Shown: positions 7,837-17,190, counted from the first letter of the stretch. The stretch: DNA of 64,000 nucleotides from an uncultured Nitrospira sp. (GCA_946479785.1 CAMLHQ010000001.1:1-64000); one strand, 5' to 3'. The notes: generated from the sequence alone by a model not told the origin. Program-made: numbers and translations.

Positions 7837-9840
7837 TCAGCAGCAGCCGGTTCCGGGAGGTAAACGGAAACCGTTATCGTCTCGCTTAACAGTGGTCTGC
7901 ATTCTTCCTCCCGACCCGCCGCCAGCCATCACCACGACCTCGCTACTGGTAAACGGCTGTTTCAGGATGAGAAATCCGTACCATTGCCTCATGCTGTCGC
8001 TCAACACGATCAATCCGAGTATGGCCACCACCGCCACGAGCACCGCATCGAGATACAATGGGAACGATTCACCCGCCCCTACTGTCCCCGCGTTCGCCAG
8101 GAACATTCCGAACATTTCATAGGATCCAGTCAGCGTAATCAAGCCGACGAAGAGCATCGGCACCGCCGTCACCCACAGATAGGGTGATTTCCACATCTTA
8201 ATCAGCACCGTCGTCCCGATGCAGAGGGCCAGTGTCCCCAGCAATTGATTCGCCGCACCGAACATCGGCCAGATCGTCGAAATGCTCCCCGTCCCGATCA
8301 AGTAGCCCCAGGCTCCCACCACGAAGCCGCTGCTGAGCAGTACGCCGGGCCACCAGGTGATCCGGCTGAATGGTGCATATACCCGCCCTGCCATTTCCTG
8401 AATGAGATAGCGCGCCACACGCGTCCCCGTATCGATCGTAGTTAAGATAAACAGGGCCTCAAACACCAGCGCGAATTGATACCAATAGGCCATCAGCCCA
8501 GACATGCCCGGTAGCGCAGCAAAGATTGAGGCCATGCCGACTGCCAGCGATACAGCCCCGCCAGGCCGTCCGGCAACATCTACCTCTACCAACTGCGATA
8601 GCTCACCAATTCGCACCGGCGCAAAACCCATAGCCGTCAAGGAATCAACGCCCAACGTCGTATTGATCAACAGATAGTCACCGGGAATCAGGACCGACGC
8701 TGCAATCAACGCCATCACCCCGACGAAACTTTCCAGCAACATCGCCGCATAGCCCACCACGGCCTGTGACTCCTGCTCGATCATCTTCGGCGTTGTTCCT
8801 GAAGAAACCAGCGCATGAAAGCCCGAAACTGCGCCGCAGGCAATCGTAATGAAGAGAAAAGGAAAGAGTGTGCCGGGGATAATTGGCCCGCCGCCTTTGG
8901 CGAAACTCGTCACCCGTGGCATCTCGATCGTGGGCGCCATGAGAATGACGCCAAAGCCAAGCAGAAACACGACGCCGAGCTTCATAAAGGTGGAGAGATA
9001 GCCGCGCGGCACCAACAACATCCACCCCGGCAACACCGAAGCGAGGAACCCATAGCCGGCGAGGAGCCACACCAGCGTCATCCGGTCGAACTTGAAGAGC
9101 CATTCATAAGACGACTGCGCGACCACCCGACCGAACAGAACTGCGGCAATGAGCAACACCACACCAAGCATCGACACCTCCCCAACCGAGCCGGGGCGAA
9201 ACTTCTGGAGATAGAAGCCCATGATGAAGCCAATCGGAATCGTCATCGCGATCGTAAATGTGCCCCAAGCGTTGTGATAAAGGGCATTCACCACTGCGAA
9301 ACCGAGCCCTGCCAGTGCCACCACCACAATAAAGAGCACCGCCACTGCCGTGGCTGTGCCGGTAACCACGCCGAGTTCATCACGCGCGATCTCCGGAAGC
9401 GATCGCCCATTGCGTCGCATTGACGCGACGAGGATGATGAAGTCCTGCACTGCTCCTGCCAGCACCGCCCCAATCACCAGCCAGAGAAAACCAGGGAGAA
9501 AGCCGAACTGCGCCGCGAGCACCGGCCCCAGCAGTGGCCCAGCTCCAGCAATCGCCGCAAAGTGATGACCGAAGAGCACGACTTTATTAGTCGGATGAAA
9601 ATTCACACCGTCGTTCAACCGCACCGCCGGCGTCACGCGTTGATTATTGAGCTCAACGACCTGCTTAGCCAGCCAGCGGCCGTAAAACCGATAGGCCAGC
9701 ACGTAGATGCACCCCGCCGCAACCACAAGCCAGAGACCATTCACTTTTTCGTTTGGATTAACGATACCAGTGACGTAAGCAAGAGCGACTGCGCCAAGGA
9801 TCGAGAGAAGCGCCCAGAACAGGGCAACCGCCGATTTCAT
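7837..9840 (-). CDS. cstA: Carbon starvation protein CstA family transporter
   Basis: Large inner-membrane protein (667 residues from ATG 9840; ATG 9849 is also possible) with many hydrophobic helices. CstA proteins import peptides or pyruvate under carbon limitation. Family hallmarks include NPNEKVNGLW near the N-terminus, the FGHHFAAIAGAGPLLGPVLA segment, SGTTPKMIEQE and GAANQLLGTLAL. The last residues are GTGCC, an odd double-Cys end. It lies downstream of yajQ on the same strand but reads first, with a 37-base gap between them. Confidence 0.93.
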   Translation of the reverse strand: MKSAVALFWALLSILGAVALAYVTGIVNPNEKVNGLWLVVAAGCIYVLAYRFYGRWLAKQVVELNNQRVTPAVRLNDGVNFHPTNKVVLFGHHFAAIAGAGPLLGPVLAAQFGFLPGFLWLVIGAVLAGAVQDFIILVASMRRNGRSLPEIARDELGVVTGTATAVAVLFIVVVALAGLGFAVVNALYHNAWGTFTIAMTIPIGFIMGFYLQKFRPGSVGEVSMLGVVLLIAAVLFGRVVAQSSYEWLFKFDRMTLVWLLAGYGFLASVLPGWMLLVPRGYLSTFMKLGVVFLLGFGVILMAPTIEMPRVTSFAKGGGPIIPGTLFPFLFITIACGAVSGFHALVSSGTTPKMIEQESQAVVGYAAMLLESFVGVMALIAASVLIPGDYLLINTTLGVDSLTAMGFAPVRIGELSQLVEVDVAGRPGGAVSLAVGMASIFAALPGMSGLMAYWYQFALVFEALFILTTIDTGTRVARYLIQEMAGRVYAPFSRITWWPGVLLSSGFVVGAWGYLIGTGSISTIWPMFGAANQLLGTLALCIGTTVLIKMWKSPYLWVTAVPMLFVGLITLTGSYEMFGMFLANAGTVGAGESFPLYLDAVLVAVVAILGLIVLSDSMRQWYGFLILKQPFTSSEVVVMAGGGSGGRMQTTVKRDDNGFRLPPGTGCC

Positions 9841-10495
9841 GCGCGGCATCCTATCATAAAGGAAGAGATGGGAGCCTGGAGAAGGAAGCCCCGTCGTCAT
9901 CCAGGACGCGATGGCCGGAGGGTTGACGCGAGCAAACAGTCTTTCACGCATCCGCCCGCGTCGCATGATTCAATTCGCCGATTTGCCTCACACGGCCCTT
10001 CCTCCTCTCCATGAGAGGTCCTGTTATGGGTTAAGGTTAACGGTTGTGGTTGGGAGTCAGGCCGAGGGAGACCCTGGGCAACACCTGCCACCGCTACTCC
10101 TCCAGGTGTTGGGCCTTGCGCCAACCCATCTGGTTTAGTATCAGCAACGAAGAAGGGGATAATTTCATCCGGCGTAAAGGGGACGAAGGCGTCGCTGATG
10201 AGACTGTTGCCCGCAGCATGTGGCCATTGCCTGCTGGCGCATGGAAATGCTGATTGCTTGAGGCCCGGCGACTCTACAGGCTGCGAACTGGGTGGTGCCA
10301 ATGCACCCCATCGAGCCATGTCTTTCCCCCTTCGAAAGCGGGAGGAAATTTCCGGCTCGTTGCCACGAATTTCCGTCGTTTTTTGGTCATGTCCACTTTC
10401 CTCGCCTTCCCTACATCCCTGCATCTAGAAGCACATCGCTCCAAATACCCGGCTTATCAAAAGGTTCGAGGATGCCCTCCTTTGTAGGTATTCGT
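9841..10495. other. Long intergenic region upstream of cstA
   Basis: About 650 bases without a convincing gene. Open frames on both strands here have no family resemblance, signal or sensible start. A 9-bp perfect stem (CAACACCTG at 10079-10087 with CAGGTGTTG at 10103-10111) is the clearest local structure. It has no U-run, so it is not an intrinsic terminator. Promoters for cstA should lie in this stretch. Confidence 0.5.
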
Positions 10496-10512
10496 CTGGC
10501 CTTCGCATTGCA
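10496..10512 (+). promoter_or_regulatory. Candidate sigma54 (-24/-12) promoter
   Basis: The sequence cTGGCcttcgcaTTGCA has the invariant GG and GC doublets with exactly ten bases between them, matching the sigma54 consensus TGGCAC-N5-TTGCA except at two -24 positions. Transcription would start near 10523, 30 bases before the small ORF at 10555. Confidence 0.5.
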
Positions 10513-10554
10513 CCCTTCGGGGTCATGCTTAAACACCTCAAAAGGAGATGGAAC

Positions 10555-10665
10555 ATGTCACCCTTGATGTGGATGATGCTCATCAGTCTCGTCCCCTTTC
10601 CAGTTCTCGCCGTTGTGATACTAGCCGATCGCTGGTTGAAAACGAACCACGAGGCGATATCGTGA
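10555..10665 (+). CDS. Small single-pass membrane peptide, 36 residues
   Basis: Short gene beginning MSPLMWMMLISLVPF and ending in a basic/polar tail (DRWLKTNHEAIS). About residues 4-24 form one hydrophobic helix, so a single-pass inner-membrane peptide is predicted. The Shine-Dalgarno AAAGGAG lies seven bases before the ATG, among the best in the window, which is the main reason to call it. It follows a sigma54-like promoter and precedes a PilZ gene and an EamA transporter on the same strand. I do not recognise a family. Confidence 0.6.
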   Translation: MSPLMWMMLISLVPFPVLAVVILADRWLKTNHEAIS

Positions 10666-10699
10666 TGCCCTCGTCACGATCGACTGAAGAGTTCGGCTG

Positions 10700-11023
10700 A
10701 TGAAGAACCAACGCCACCAGTTTCGCATACCGATTGCTCGGCGCGGTCTCGTGACGCGCGAGAAGACCACGGCCCTTTGCGAGGTGATGGACATCACCGA
10801 AGAAGGGCTTCACTTCTCTACGGACCTGCCGCTCGCCCCGAATGAAACGGTTCGCATCGAATGCCAACTGGCTGTGGATTGCATCATCCACTGCGAACTC
10901 CTCATCACTCATGCCCAGCCTCCTCACTTTGGTGGAGGAATTACCCACCTGTTGCCGGACCATCAACAACAGCTGGCCTTGTTTATCCAACGCCTGATCA
11001 TCGCCAGCATGGTAGGGCTGTAA
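10700..11023 (+). CDS. PilZ domain protein
   Basis: Stand-alone PilZ domain of 107 residues, expected to bind cyclic di-GMP. The first binding motif RxxxR is RHQFR near the N-terminus; the second, normally D/NxSxxG, is DITEEG with Thr in place of Ser. Beta-strand pattern and length fit one PilZ barrel. It ends two bases before the start of the EamA transporter, so the two are probably co-translated. Confidence 0.85.
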   Translation: MKNQRHQFRIPIARRGLVTREKTTALCEVMDITEEGLHFSTDLPLAPNETVRIECQLAVDCIIHCELLITHAQPPHFGGGITHLLPDHQQQLALFIQRLIIASMVGL

Positions 11024-11025
11024 CG

Positions 11026-12042
11026 ATGTTTCCTTCAAACTCCGATCTTCCACAGACCAGGGGATCGTCTTCGCAGATCGTACCGATCCTCTGCCTGCTC
11101 GGCGTGGTCGCGTTGCTCAGTTCGATCACGCCGACACTGAAGTATGTTCTTCAGTACAGTGGCTTGACCTTTCTTTCCATCGCAAGCGGACGCATCATCA
11201 TCGGCTTCCTTTTTCTCGCGGTGATCACGCCTTGTCTGGACTGGAGAGGACTCCGGTCCTTAGATGTGGTCGACGGGGCACGGCTCAGCGCACTTGGCCT
11301 ATTGGGCGTTGGTTCGTATGCGGTCGCCGCCTGCGGACTGATGTATACCAACGTCACCCACTACGCGCTGGTCTATAGCCTCCTTCCTACCTTTACCGCC
11401 CTCTTCAGCTGGTGTCTCGCAAGAGAACGCCTATCGTTCTTCAGCGTGCTTGGCATCCTCCTCTCATGGACAGGTTGTCTCGTCGCACTGGCTCATAACC
11501 TTGGAGCCGGCATGACGGAATTCGGTTTGGGCGATGCCCTGGTGTTCTTGTTCACGCTCATGATGGCAGCCCACCTCGTTCTCAGCATGCACATTATCAG
11601 ACGTCATGGCGTACTCACCGCCAACACGGCCATGTTCGGCGCGAGCGCCGTCTTGCTCTCAGGCTGCACCGTTGCCTGGAGCGAACCAGGGCCGCCGGTC
11701 GATCTCACATGGGCCGTTTGGAGCGCGGTGCTCTTCATCGGACTCGGAACCGCCAGCGTCTTCCTCCTGCGTTGTCGATCCCTGCAGTCTCTGAGCCCTG
11801 CGACGGTAGGCGCCTACCACAACCTCATCCCCATCTGCACGATCTGCATCGCACACCTGTCGCTTGGCGAGCCGCTCATGCCGCAGACGGTCATTGGCGC
11901 AGTGGCCGTCATGTTGGGAACTGAGCTCGTGCGCCGTGCTCCATTCCTGACGATGTCCTCTGCATCATGGACGGTCATCAGGGCACGGACGGCGCTGGTG
12001 CTAGAACCATCAGACCGCGCATCAGGACCTGGCCCGCAATAG
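11026..12042 (+). CDS. EamA/DMT family transporter
   Basis: Inner-membrane protein of 338 residues with about ten predicted helices in two EamA repeats (about residues 20-150 and 165-300), typical of the drug/metabolite transporter superfamily. The second repeat ends with the recognisable SLGEPLMPQTVIGAVAVMLG. The start at ATG 11026, two bases after the PilZ stop, is chosen over upstream in-frame codons because the extension would overlap the PilZ gene. Substrate unknown. Confidence 0.9.
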   Translation: MFPSNSDLPQTRGSSSQIVPILCLLGVVALLSSITPTLKYVLQYSGLTFLSIASGRIIIGFLFLAVITPCLDWRGLRSLDVVDGARLSALGLLGVGSYAVAACGLMYTNVTHYALVYSLLPTFTALFSWCLARERLSFFSVLGILLSWTGCLVALAHNLGAGMTEFGLGDALVFLFTLMMAAHLVLSMHIIRRHGVLTANTAMFGASAVLLSGCTVAWSEPGPPVDLTWAVWSAVLFIGLGTASVFLLRCRSLQSLSPATVGAYHNLIPICTICIAHLSLGEPLMPQTVIGAVAVMLGTELVRRAPFLTMSSASWTVIRARTALVLEPSDRASGPGPQ

Positions 12043-12066
12043 GTGGCTTTTCGACAATTCTAAGGA

Positions 12067-12100
12067 TGAACGTCCGTGCGTATTCCGCGAGCACAGAGGA
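12067..12100. repeat. Possible short relative of the intra-operonic hairpin family
   Basis: Downstream of the EamA gene the minus strand reads GTGCTCGCGGAATACGCAC, resembling the TGCTCGCCGAACGCG mark of the hairpins at 17.1, 60.2 and 62.5 kb and closing a short stem. The flanking arms are weak, so this is only a possible remnant. Confidence 0.3.
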
Positions 12101-12174
12101 TGAGGAAGCTACCCCTTCTCGCCCCTCTTAGGAGGGATGTATTCTGCTTCCTGCCCTAGTTAGAGTAGGGTTGT

Positions 12175-12540
12175 ATGGATGAACTGAGACCGTACCACCG
12201 CGGGCTCTATCGCCTGCCGTTGAGCTATCCTGCCATGTACTGTGTAACGTCGGCTGTCGGGGAAGGAAAGATTTCGAACCTGTCGGCCGTGGGATGCTCG
12301 ATCGAAACCGATGAACCGTTGTCTGAGAGCCAGCAGGTAGCCTTGCGCCTGTTGCTCCCCGACAAAACAGAATCACTTCCGATCGATGCGGCAGAAGTCA
12401 GATGGGTGCAGGGGACTCGCGCCGGCATCGAGTTCATTCAAATTGGCCGCGAGGCCAATCTGCGCTTACACGCGTTTGTGTGGGACAAGATGGTCGAGAG
12501 AATCCAGATCATTCAGCAGCAGCGCACGACGTCAGCCTAG
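12175..12540 (+). CDS. PilZ domain protein
   Basis: Single PilZ domain of 121 residues. The binding motifs are intact: RGLYR near the N-terminus and NLSAVG after the first strands. The later VRWVQGTRAGIEFI strand pair is typical of the barrel. A short helical tail (about residues 95-121) follows. It is monocistronic, convergent with the YbhN-like gene. Confidence 0.87.
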   Translation: MDELRPYHRGLYRLPLSYPAMYCVTSAVGEGKISNLSAVGCSIETDEPLSESQQVALRLLLPDKTESLPIDAAEVRWVQGTRAGIEFIQIGREANLRLHAFVWDKMVERIQIIQQQRTTSA

Positions 12541-12558
12541 AAGTCGAACGCCCTGGAA

Positions 12559-13551
12559 TCAACGATGCTCCTCCCTAGCCCCGTTCTTCCCCATCACGGC
12601 CAAACAGACAAGCCCGATTCCGATCCAGACCAGTTCACGGAAACGCCGTAGGAGAGCAAAGGTGATTCCCGTGACGTCGGAATAGCCAAACGCCTTCAAC
12701 AACAGCAAATTGCCGCCATCTTGTGCCCCGAGACTGCCGGGGATGAAGAACGTCCCGCCTTTGATAAAGACGGACAGGGCACCGATCGAAATTGCCGACA
12801 GCACATTCGCCGGTCCGCCGAGATAGGAAATCATCACGAACACTTCGAGCGCCTCAGCTAGCCAACCAAGAAAATAAAAACCGGTCGATCCGTAAAACTT
12901 CCATTGATGATGCGTGTAAAAATTGAGGATGGTCTGGTCGAGCGACTTTAGTTTCTCTTCTCGGACCTCGAGAAAGCCGATTCGTAGACCGAGCTTCCGA
13001 AGCATCGCCAGGATCCACGTAAACAATCCGCGCCGTTGCACGAAGACAAATGCGGCGATTCCGAACAGCAACAATCCCACGCTGAGCAACCCTGCTGCAA
13101 TGAACTGCCCGGATGATCCGCCCGACCCTAAGATCCAAAAACCCAGCGCGATCCCGACCAGAATGAACAAGAGCTGCGCAATCGTCATGGTAGTCTTGGC
13201 GATCACCACGGATGCCAGACCATCGACCATCGATACGTTGTGTTTCTGGAGCAGATAGGCTTTGAGGGGCTCCCCACCAACGTAGGCCGTGGGAGTCGTC
13301 ATATTCACCACTTCGCCCGCCGTTCGAATCCCCAGCACCTGCCAGAACGGAACATGCTTGGCCCAAGGCTCAAGCGTGATTTTCCAGCCATAGGCTTCAA
13401 GCACATACATAATCACAGAAGGAATGAGCATGGCGATAAGCGCGACTGGACCGAGCCCTGCCGCCGCATCGTAAATATTGCCGGGTCCGATGTGCCAAAC
13501 GAGGAGACTGAGGGTGAGGAGGCCGATGGCAAGGAGAAGAATCCTCAACAC
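12559..13551 (-). CDS. YbhN/AglD-like integral membrane protein (LPG synthase TM-region family)
   Basis: Polytopic protein of 330 residues with about eight hydrophobic segments, matching the flippase-like domain family that includes YbhN and the membrane part of lysylphosphatidylglycerol synthase. The segment TPTAYVGGEPLKAYLL and the later FIKGGTFFIPGSLGAQDGG are typical. It lacks the soluble aminoacyltransferase domain of full MprF. It lies downstream of the phosphonate genes on the same strand, separated by a hairpin element, so a role in moving or finishing the lipid product is possible but inferred. Confidence 0.85.
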   Translation of the reverse strand: MLRILLLAIGLLTLSLLVWHIGPGNIYDAAAGLGPVALIAMLIPSVIMYVLEAYGWKITLEPWAKHVPFWQVLGIRTAGEVVNMTTPTAYVGGEPLKAYLLQKHNVSMVDGLASVVIAKTTMTIAQLLFILVGIALGFWILGSGGSSGQFIAAGLLSVGLLLFGIAAFVFVQRRGLFTWILAMLRKLGLRIGFLEVREEKLKSLDQTILNFYTHHQWKFYGSTGFYFLGWLAEALEVFVMISYLGGPANVLSAISIGALSVFIKGGTFFIPGSLGAQDGGNLLLLKAFGYSDVTGITFALLRRFRELVWIGIGLVCLAVMGKNGAREEHR

Positions 13552-13571
13552 GTTGGCTGAGTACCTTCCCT

Positions 13572-13787
13572 GGGACGCTCAAAATAGTCGACGATTCTCA
13601 CCCCCCCAGCCCCAGGGGAATATTTTCCACCCGCCCAGCCCACCGATTGCTTTGCAATCGACTCCCCGCAACGCGCCTGCTCTCTCAGTGAGCCTGCAGA
13701 ACACGAAGCCCACGAAGCGTATTGCCGTTGATACGGTGAGGGGGATGAGCAACCGAGAACGAAGCTGGAAGCTATGTTCAGCATCCC
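13572..13787 (-). repeat. Stop-anchored hairpin element, copy 2 (after the CDP-alcohol phosphatidyltransferase gene)
   Basis: Inverted-repeat element of 216 bp. The left arm GGGACGCTCAAAATAG (13572-13587) pairs with CTATGTTCAGCATCCC (13772-13787). The core mark GAGAACGAAGCTGG sits on the side facing the transferase stop, nine bases away. It is longer than most copies, apparently because of extra sequence inside the left half, and its inner stem is degraded. Confidence 0.65.
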
Positions 13788-13796
13788 ATTAGACAC

Positions 13797-15185
13797 TCAT
13801 GCTTTCGTTGCCGCGAGAGCAGACGGACGGATCACCCACAACATGACCAAGGCAAAACCAATCGATCCGATTGCCGCAATCCAGAGGAACCACTCGAGCT
13901 TGCCGAACAACGCAAAGAGAAACACCACGACGGAAAAATCACGGCTGGCCACGTTCTTGAGCATGAAATCCGACCAGGCTGCATGGACGGGTGTCTTCCA
14001 TTCACTGGCGGTTTTGATTTTTTGCGCCCTGTTCACCAAGACAAACGAGAGGATGTTGCCGAGGATGGCCGCGGCTCCCAACACGAGCGCCATCCAAGCC
14101 CGGGCGCTACCCGCCGCATTCACATAGACTCCGATCGCAATCCCGCCGAAGATCGCCATGTGCACGACGTTATCCATGGCAATGTCCAGCCAGGCTCCGA
14201 AGGGAGATTCGGTAAACGTGAGGCGCGCCGCTTCGCCGTCGCTACAGTCGATGACCGCCGCCAATTGAAACAGGAGTGCTGCGGCAACTCCCGCGGTATA
14301 GGTGCCGAATCCAAATCCCACCGCCGCCAAAAGCCCGACTGCGGTCGCCACCATCGTAATGGCATTCGGCGAAACCCCGAATGCAAGAAAGATCCGCGTG
14401 AACCAGCGCGAGAGCTTGCGATTAAAGTACCGATCGACGAACCCTTCGAACTCGCCTTTCAATGACAAAAATAACCGGCGCTCGGCCTGCCGCACGTCGG
14501 CCGACGTGCCAACCGGTTGATACCACTTGGAAGAATCCGCTCCTGTCGTCACGATTCGCACCTGGCCATCTATCGCGGCACGCTGCAGCCAGCGGCTAAT
14601 CGGAACGGTTCCGATCTCGCCCGCCAACCGTCCGGCCGTACTCAAGCCGGACGCCGGCAGAACCATGAAATCCGCGATGCCGCTTGCGTCATTGCCCAAC
14701 ATCAACTCGGGGGCTGGCTGCTGTGGCTGTTGCGGGTGTTCGCTGGATGTTTGGGCCACCACAATCGCCTGTCCCCCTTGGACGTCCTGGCGCAACTGCT
14801 CGATCAACTGACGGGAGAATACGCTGCCCACACCTGATAACAGGCAGAATCCACGTGCCTCCGCAGCCAGCGATTCCCATGTGCGGGGATCGTCCAGCGG
14901 AAATTCGCGAATCGGCATCCAGCGCACGGGAATCGTCACGCGCGGCCCTTTGCCGAGCGCCTGCTTCAGTTGGTCCTCTTCCGATCCGGCGAGTACGATC
15001 AATTGCCTAATCCCGGCACGCTGGAGCGTCAGCACAGTCCGTTGAAAGAGCCCGACTCCGACGATCTGGGTCAGTGGGCTAACGGTCCTCCGCACCGGCC
15101 CGCCGAACAAATCGCTAGACGGCAGCAGAATGGCTGTCGAGAGTCCCTGCAGCTCCGTTCCTTTTTCCAGCGCTCGTTCACTCAC
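13797..15185 (-). CDS. CDP-alcohol phosphatidyltransferase with N-terminal nucleotidyltransferase-like domain
   Basis: Predicted inner-membrane enzyme of 462 residues moving a phospho- or phosphono-alcohol from a CDP/CMP donor to a lipid alcohol. The C-terminal half has about six helices and an intact catalytic signature DxxDGxxARx8Gx3Dx3D (DCSDGEAAR...GAWLDIAMD). The N-terminal ~210 residues resemble a Rossmann-type nucleotidyltransferase (RTVLTLQRAGIRQLIVLAG) but lack the GxGxR nucleotide loop, so it is probably inactive. Similar fusions occur in inositol-phosphate lipid synthases. It sits at the end of a phosphonate operon, pointing to CMP-aminoethylphosphonate as donor. Confidence 0.9.
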   Translation of the reverse strand: MSERALEKGTELQGLSTAILLPSSDLFGGPVRRTVSPLTQIVGVGLFQRTVLTLQRAGIRQLIVLAGSEEDQLKQALGKGPRVTIPVRWMPIREFPLDDPRTWESLAAEARGFCLLSGVGSVFSRQLIEQLRQDVQGGQAIVVAQTSSEHPQQPQQPAPELMLGNDASGIADFMVLPASGLSTAGRLAGEIGTVPISRWLQRAAIDGQVRIVTTGADSSKWYQPVGTSADVRQAERRLFLSLKGEFEGFVDRYFNRKLSRWFTRIFLAFGVSPNAITMVATAVGLLAAVGFGFGTYTAGVAAALLFQLAAVIDCSDGEAARLTFTESPFGAWLDIAMDNVVHMAIFGGIAIGVYVNAAGSARAWMALVLGAAAILGNILSFVLVNRAQKIKTASEWKTPVHAAWSDFMLKNVASRDFSVVVFLFALFGKLEWFLWIAAIGSIGFALVMLWVIRPSALAATKA

Positions 15186-15224
15186 TCCGGCACCATTGCA
15201 TAGTCATCGGTCTTGCGTGGATCC

Positions 15225-15944
15225 TTACAACTTGGGCAGCACGTCCCGTTCCGCCTTCTCGACGTCTTGCGGAAAATCGATTTCGGTCCAGGGGAGGCCG
15301 CCAATAACTTCATAGCCGACCTTGACCTCGCGGAAAAACTCAATGAGGGCGTCTTCATACTCCATCTGCCAGGCCTCACGATCGACGAAGGTCCGCAGTG
15401 ACGCAACGACATGCGGCGTGTCCGCATGGCGCACTTTGAGAAACCCGACCCCTTCTCCCGCAAGATCATACCGCGACGGCATCTTTTTCGTCAGTGCGAT
15501 GACACGCCCCCCTTCGACGACAACCATGCATTCCTCGCCGGTTTGCTTCACGGAATCGTCCATCAGCAGCGCATTGGGGTAAGGAGATTCCACAAGACGC
15601 CGCAGGATTTCCCGATGAAAGAGTACGTCGGCATCCATGATCACGACGTCGGTGTCCAGCGCCGTGCGCGCGATCCAAAGCGAGGAAATGCTGCCGCGAT
15701 GGAATTGCTCGTTGACTAGGAAGTTCACTCGCAGGCCGAACGACTTGGCCTCCACTGCTGCACGGATCATTTCCTGTTTGTACCCTACCACGATGTCGGC
15801 GAGTTGAATGCCGAGACTGGCGAGCGACTCGAGATAGCGATGCAGCAGGCTTTGCCCGCCGACCTCAATCAGGCACTTGGGACGATGCTGCGTGACCGGC
15901 CAGAGGCGCTTCCCGACCCCGGCGGCCAGAATGACGGCTTTCAT
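15225..15944 (-). CDS. Phosphonate cytidylyltransferase (PntC-like NTP transferase)
   Basis: Soluble sugar-nucleotidyltransferase-fold enzyme of 239 residues. The nucleotide loop is complete (LAAGVGKRLWPVTQHRPKCL) and a metal-binding MDADVLF follows. In this operon the expected reaction is CTP plus 2-aminoethylphosphonate giving CMP-AEP and pyrophosphate. Its start overlaps the transaminase stop by one base, so the two are translationally coupled. In some bacteria these two functions are one fused polypeptide. Choline-phosphate cytidylyltransferase (LicC type) is the main alternative; pepM, ppd and the transaminase argue for the phosphonate. Confidence 0.85.
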   Translation of the reverse strand: MKAVILAAGVGKRLWPVTQHRPKCLIEVGGQSLLHRYLESLASLGIQLADIVVGYKQEMIRAAVEAKSFGLRVNFLVNEQFHRGSISSLWIARTALDTDVVIMDADVLFHREILRRLVESPYPNALLMDDSVKQTGEECMVVVEGGRVIALTKKMPSRYDLAGEGVGFLKVRHADTPHVVASLRTFVDREAWQMEYEDALIEFFREVKVGYEVIGGLPWTEIDFPQDVEKAERDVLPKL

Positions 15945-17023
15945 CAGGGCTTGCTGGCCTGTTCGAAGGCGTCGAGAAACGCGGTGAACTGCGCTTCGGT
16001 CAAGGCGCCCATATTGGCAATGCGGAAGATTTTGTTCTCGAGATTGCCCTGACCGGCGTAAATGACGTAACCCTGGGCTTTCAGTCGATCGTGCAGCGTC
16101 TGATACGGGAGCCCGTCCGGCAGATAGTAGGCCGTGATGCTGTTGGATTGCCGATCGGGTGTCAGAACCGGTTTGATCCCGATTTTGGCCATCCGTTCAC
16201 GGATCAACATCGCCATTTTCTTGTACCGTTGGATGCGCTTGGCCACGCCTTCTTCCAGCAGTTCGTTCAGCGCTTCGTCGAACGCGTAGTAGATCTGGAC
16301 GGCCGGTGTGAAGGGAACTGTGCCTCGCCCTTGATCATCGACGTAGTGCGTGAGATGCAAGTACAGTGACCGTTTCGGATAGGCCCGCATCCGCTCCAGA
16401 AATCCTTTGCGCACGAGGACGAAAGACACACCGGGGAACCCTTGGATACATTTCCCCGCCGTACCAGCCACCATATAAATGTTCGACCCGGCAATGTCGA
16501 TATGCTCTCCGGCCAACGCGCTGACAGCGTCCAGAATGAACACGCGGTTCAGGCTGTCGACGACCTCGGCAATGGCCTTCCCGGGATTCAGCAAACCGGT
16601 GGTCGTTTCATGATGGACCATTCCAACGGCATGGACCTCCGGATGTTGCCGGAGTGCTAAACGCAACCGCTCGGGATCCGGCCGTTCCGTCCAGTCGTGC
16701 TTGAGTTCCGAGACGCCCAGCCGATGCAGACCGACCATCTGCGACATGCGTTCCCCATAGACGCCGTTGTTGATGATCAACGCTCGTTTGCCGTGGGGAA
16801 TAGAGGACATCAGGGCCGATTCGACCGCTGCCGTGCCGGATCCGGTAATGAGGACCGCCGAATAGTCCGTTTCCGCGCCGGGCACGAACGCCTTCAGCAG
16901 TTTCGCTTGAATCCCCTGCTGCAATTCAGCGAACTCAGATTCCCGATGGCAGATATCCGTACGCAAGAGCGCCTGCCTCACGCGATCCGACACATTCACC
17001 GGCCCTGGGTTAAGTAGCATCAT
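15944..17023 (-). CDS. 2-Aminoethylphosphonate--pyruvate transaminase (class V)
   Basis: PLP enzyme of 359 residues, fold-type I class V. It opens with LLNPGPVNVSDRVRQAL and has a Gly-rich phosphate site TGSGTAAVES, an Asp at VFILDAVSALAG and the Schiff-base lysine in GTAGKCIQGFPGVSF. These are features of AEP transaminases. In a biosynthetic operon it would run from phosphonoacetaldehyde to 2-aminoethylphosphonate. It couples to the cytidylyltransferase and follows the decarboxylase genes after a 167-base gap that holds a large hairpin. Serine-glyoxylate or other class V transaminases are the alternatives. Confidence 0.87.
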   Translation of the reverse strand: MMLLNPGPVNVSDRVRQALLRTDICHRESEFAELQQGIQAKLLKAFVPGAETDYSAVLITGSGTAAVESALMSSIPHGKRALIINNGVYGERMSQMVGLHRLGVSELKHDWTERPDPERLRLALRQHPEVHAVGMVHHETTTGLLNPGKAIAEVVDSLNRVFILDAVSALAGEHIDIAGSNIYMVAGTAGKCIQGFPGVSFVLVRKGFLERMRAYPKRSLYLHLTHYVDDQGRGTVPFTPAVQIYYAFDEALNELLEEGVAKRIQRYKKMAMLIRERMAKIGIKPVLTPDRQSNSITAYYLPDGLPYQTLHDRLKAQGYVIYAGQGNLENKIFRIANMGALTEAQFTAFLDAFEQASKP

Positions 17024-17114
17024 TTTGATTCTCTTCCTTTCGCCCTACCCCGTGAAGCGATCGAATCCGTTCCGACTGCGCGCCTCCAACGAAGGCCTGT
17101 TCTCGTCTTCACCC

Positions 17115-17183
17115 ACCCGCTCTCGCGGCGCCGAGACGCCGCGTTTCCCAACAGCCGCGCGTTGCGCGAGCAAAGAAGCGGGT
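17115..17183 (-). repeat. Intra-operonic hairpin, family 2 (between ppd and transaminase genes)
   Basis: Read on the minus strand, ACCCGCT at one end pairs with AGCGGGT at the other, with a second stem CTCGCG/CGCGAG inside. The 5' half contains TGCTCGCGCAACGCGCG, nearly the same as TGCTCGCCGAACGCGCG in the nuoD/nuoE spacer. No gene fits in this 167-base gap. Confidence 0.65.
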
Positions 17184-17190
17184 CCATTGC

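Noticed and set aside
9897..10424. 175-codon minus-strand frame upstream of cstA
   Set aside because: No family resemblance, no signal or domain, Pro/Ser/Gly-rich random-looking translation and no ribosome site.
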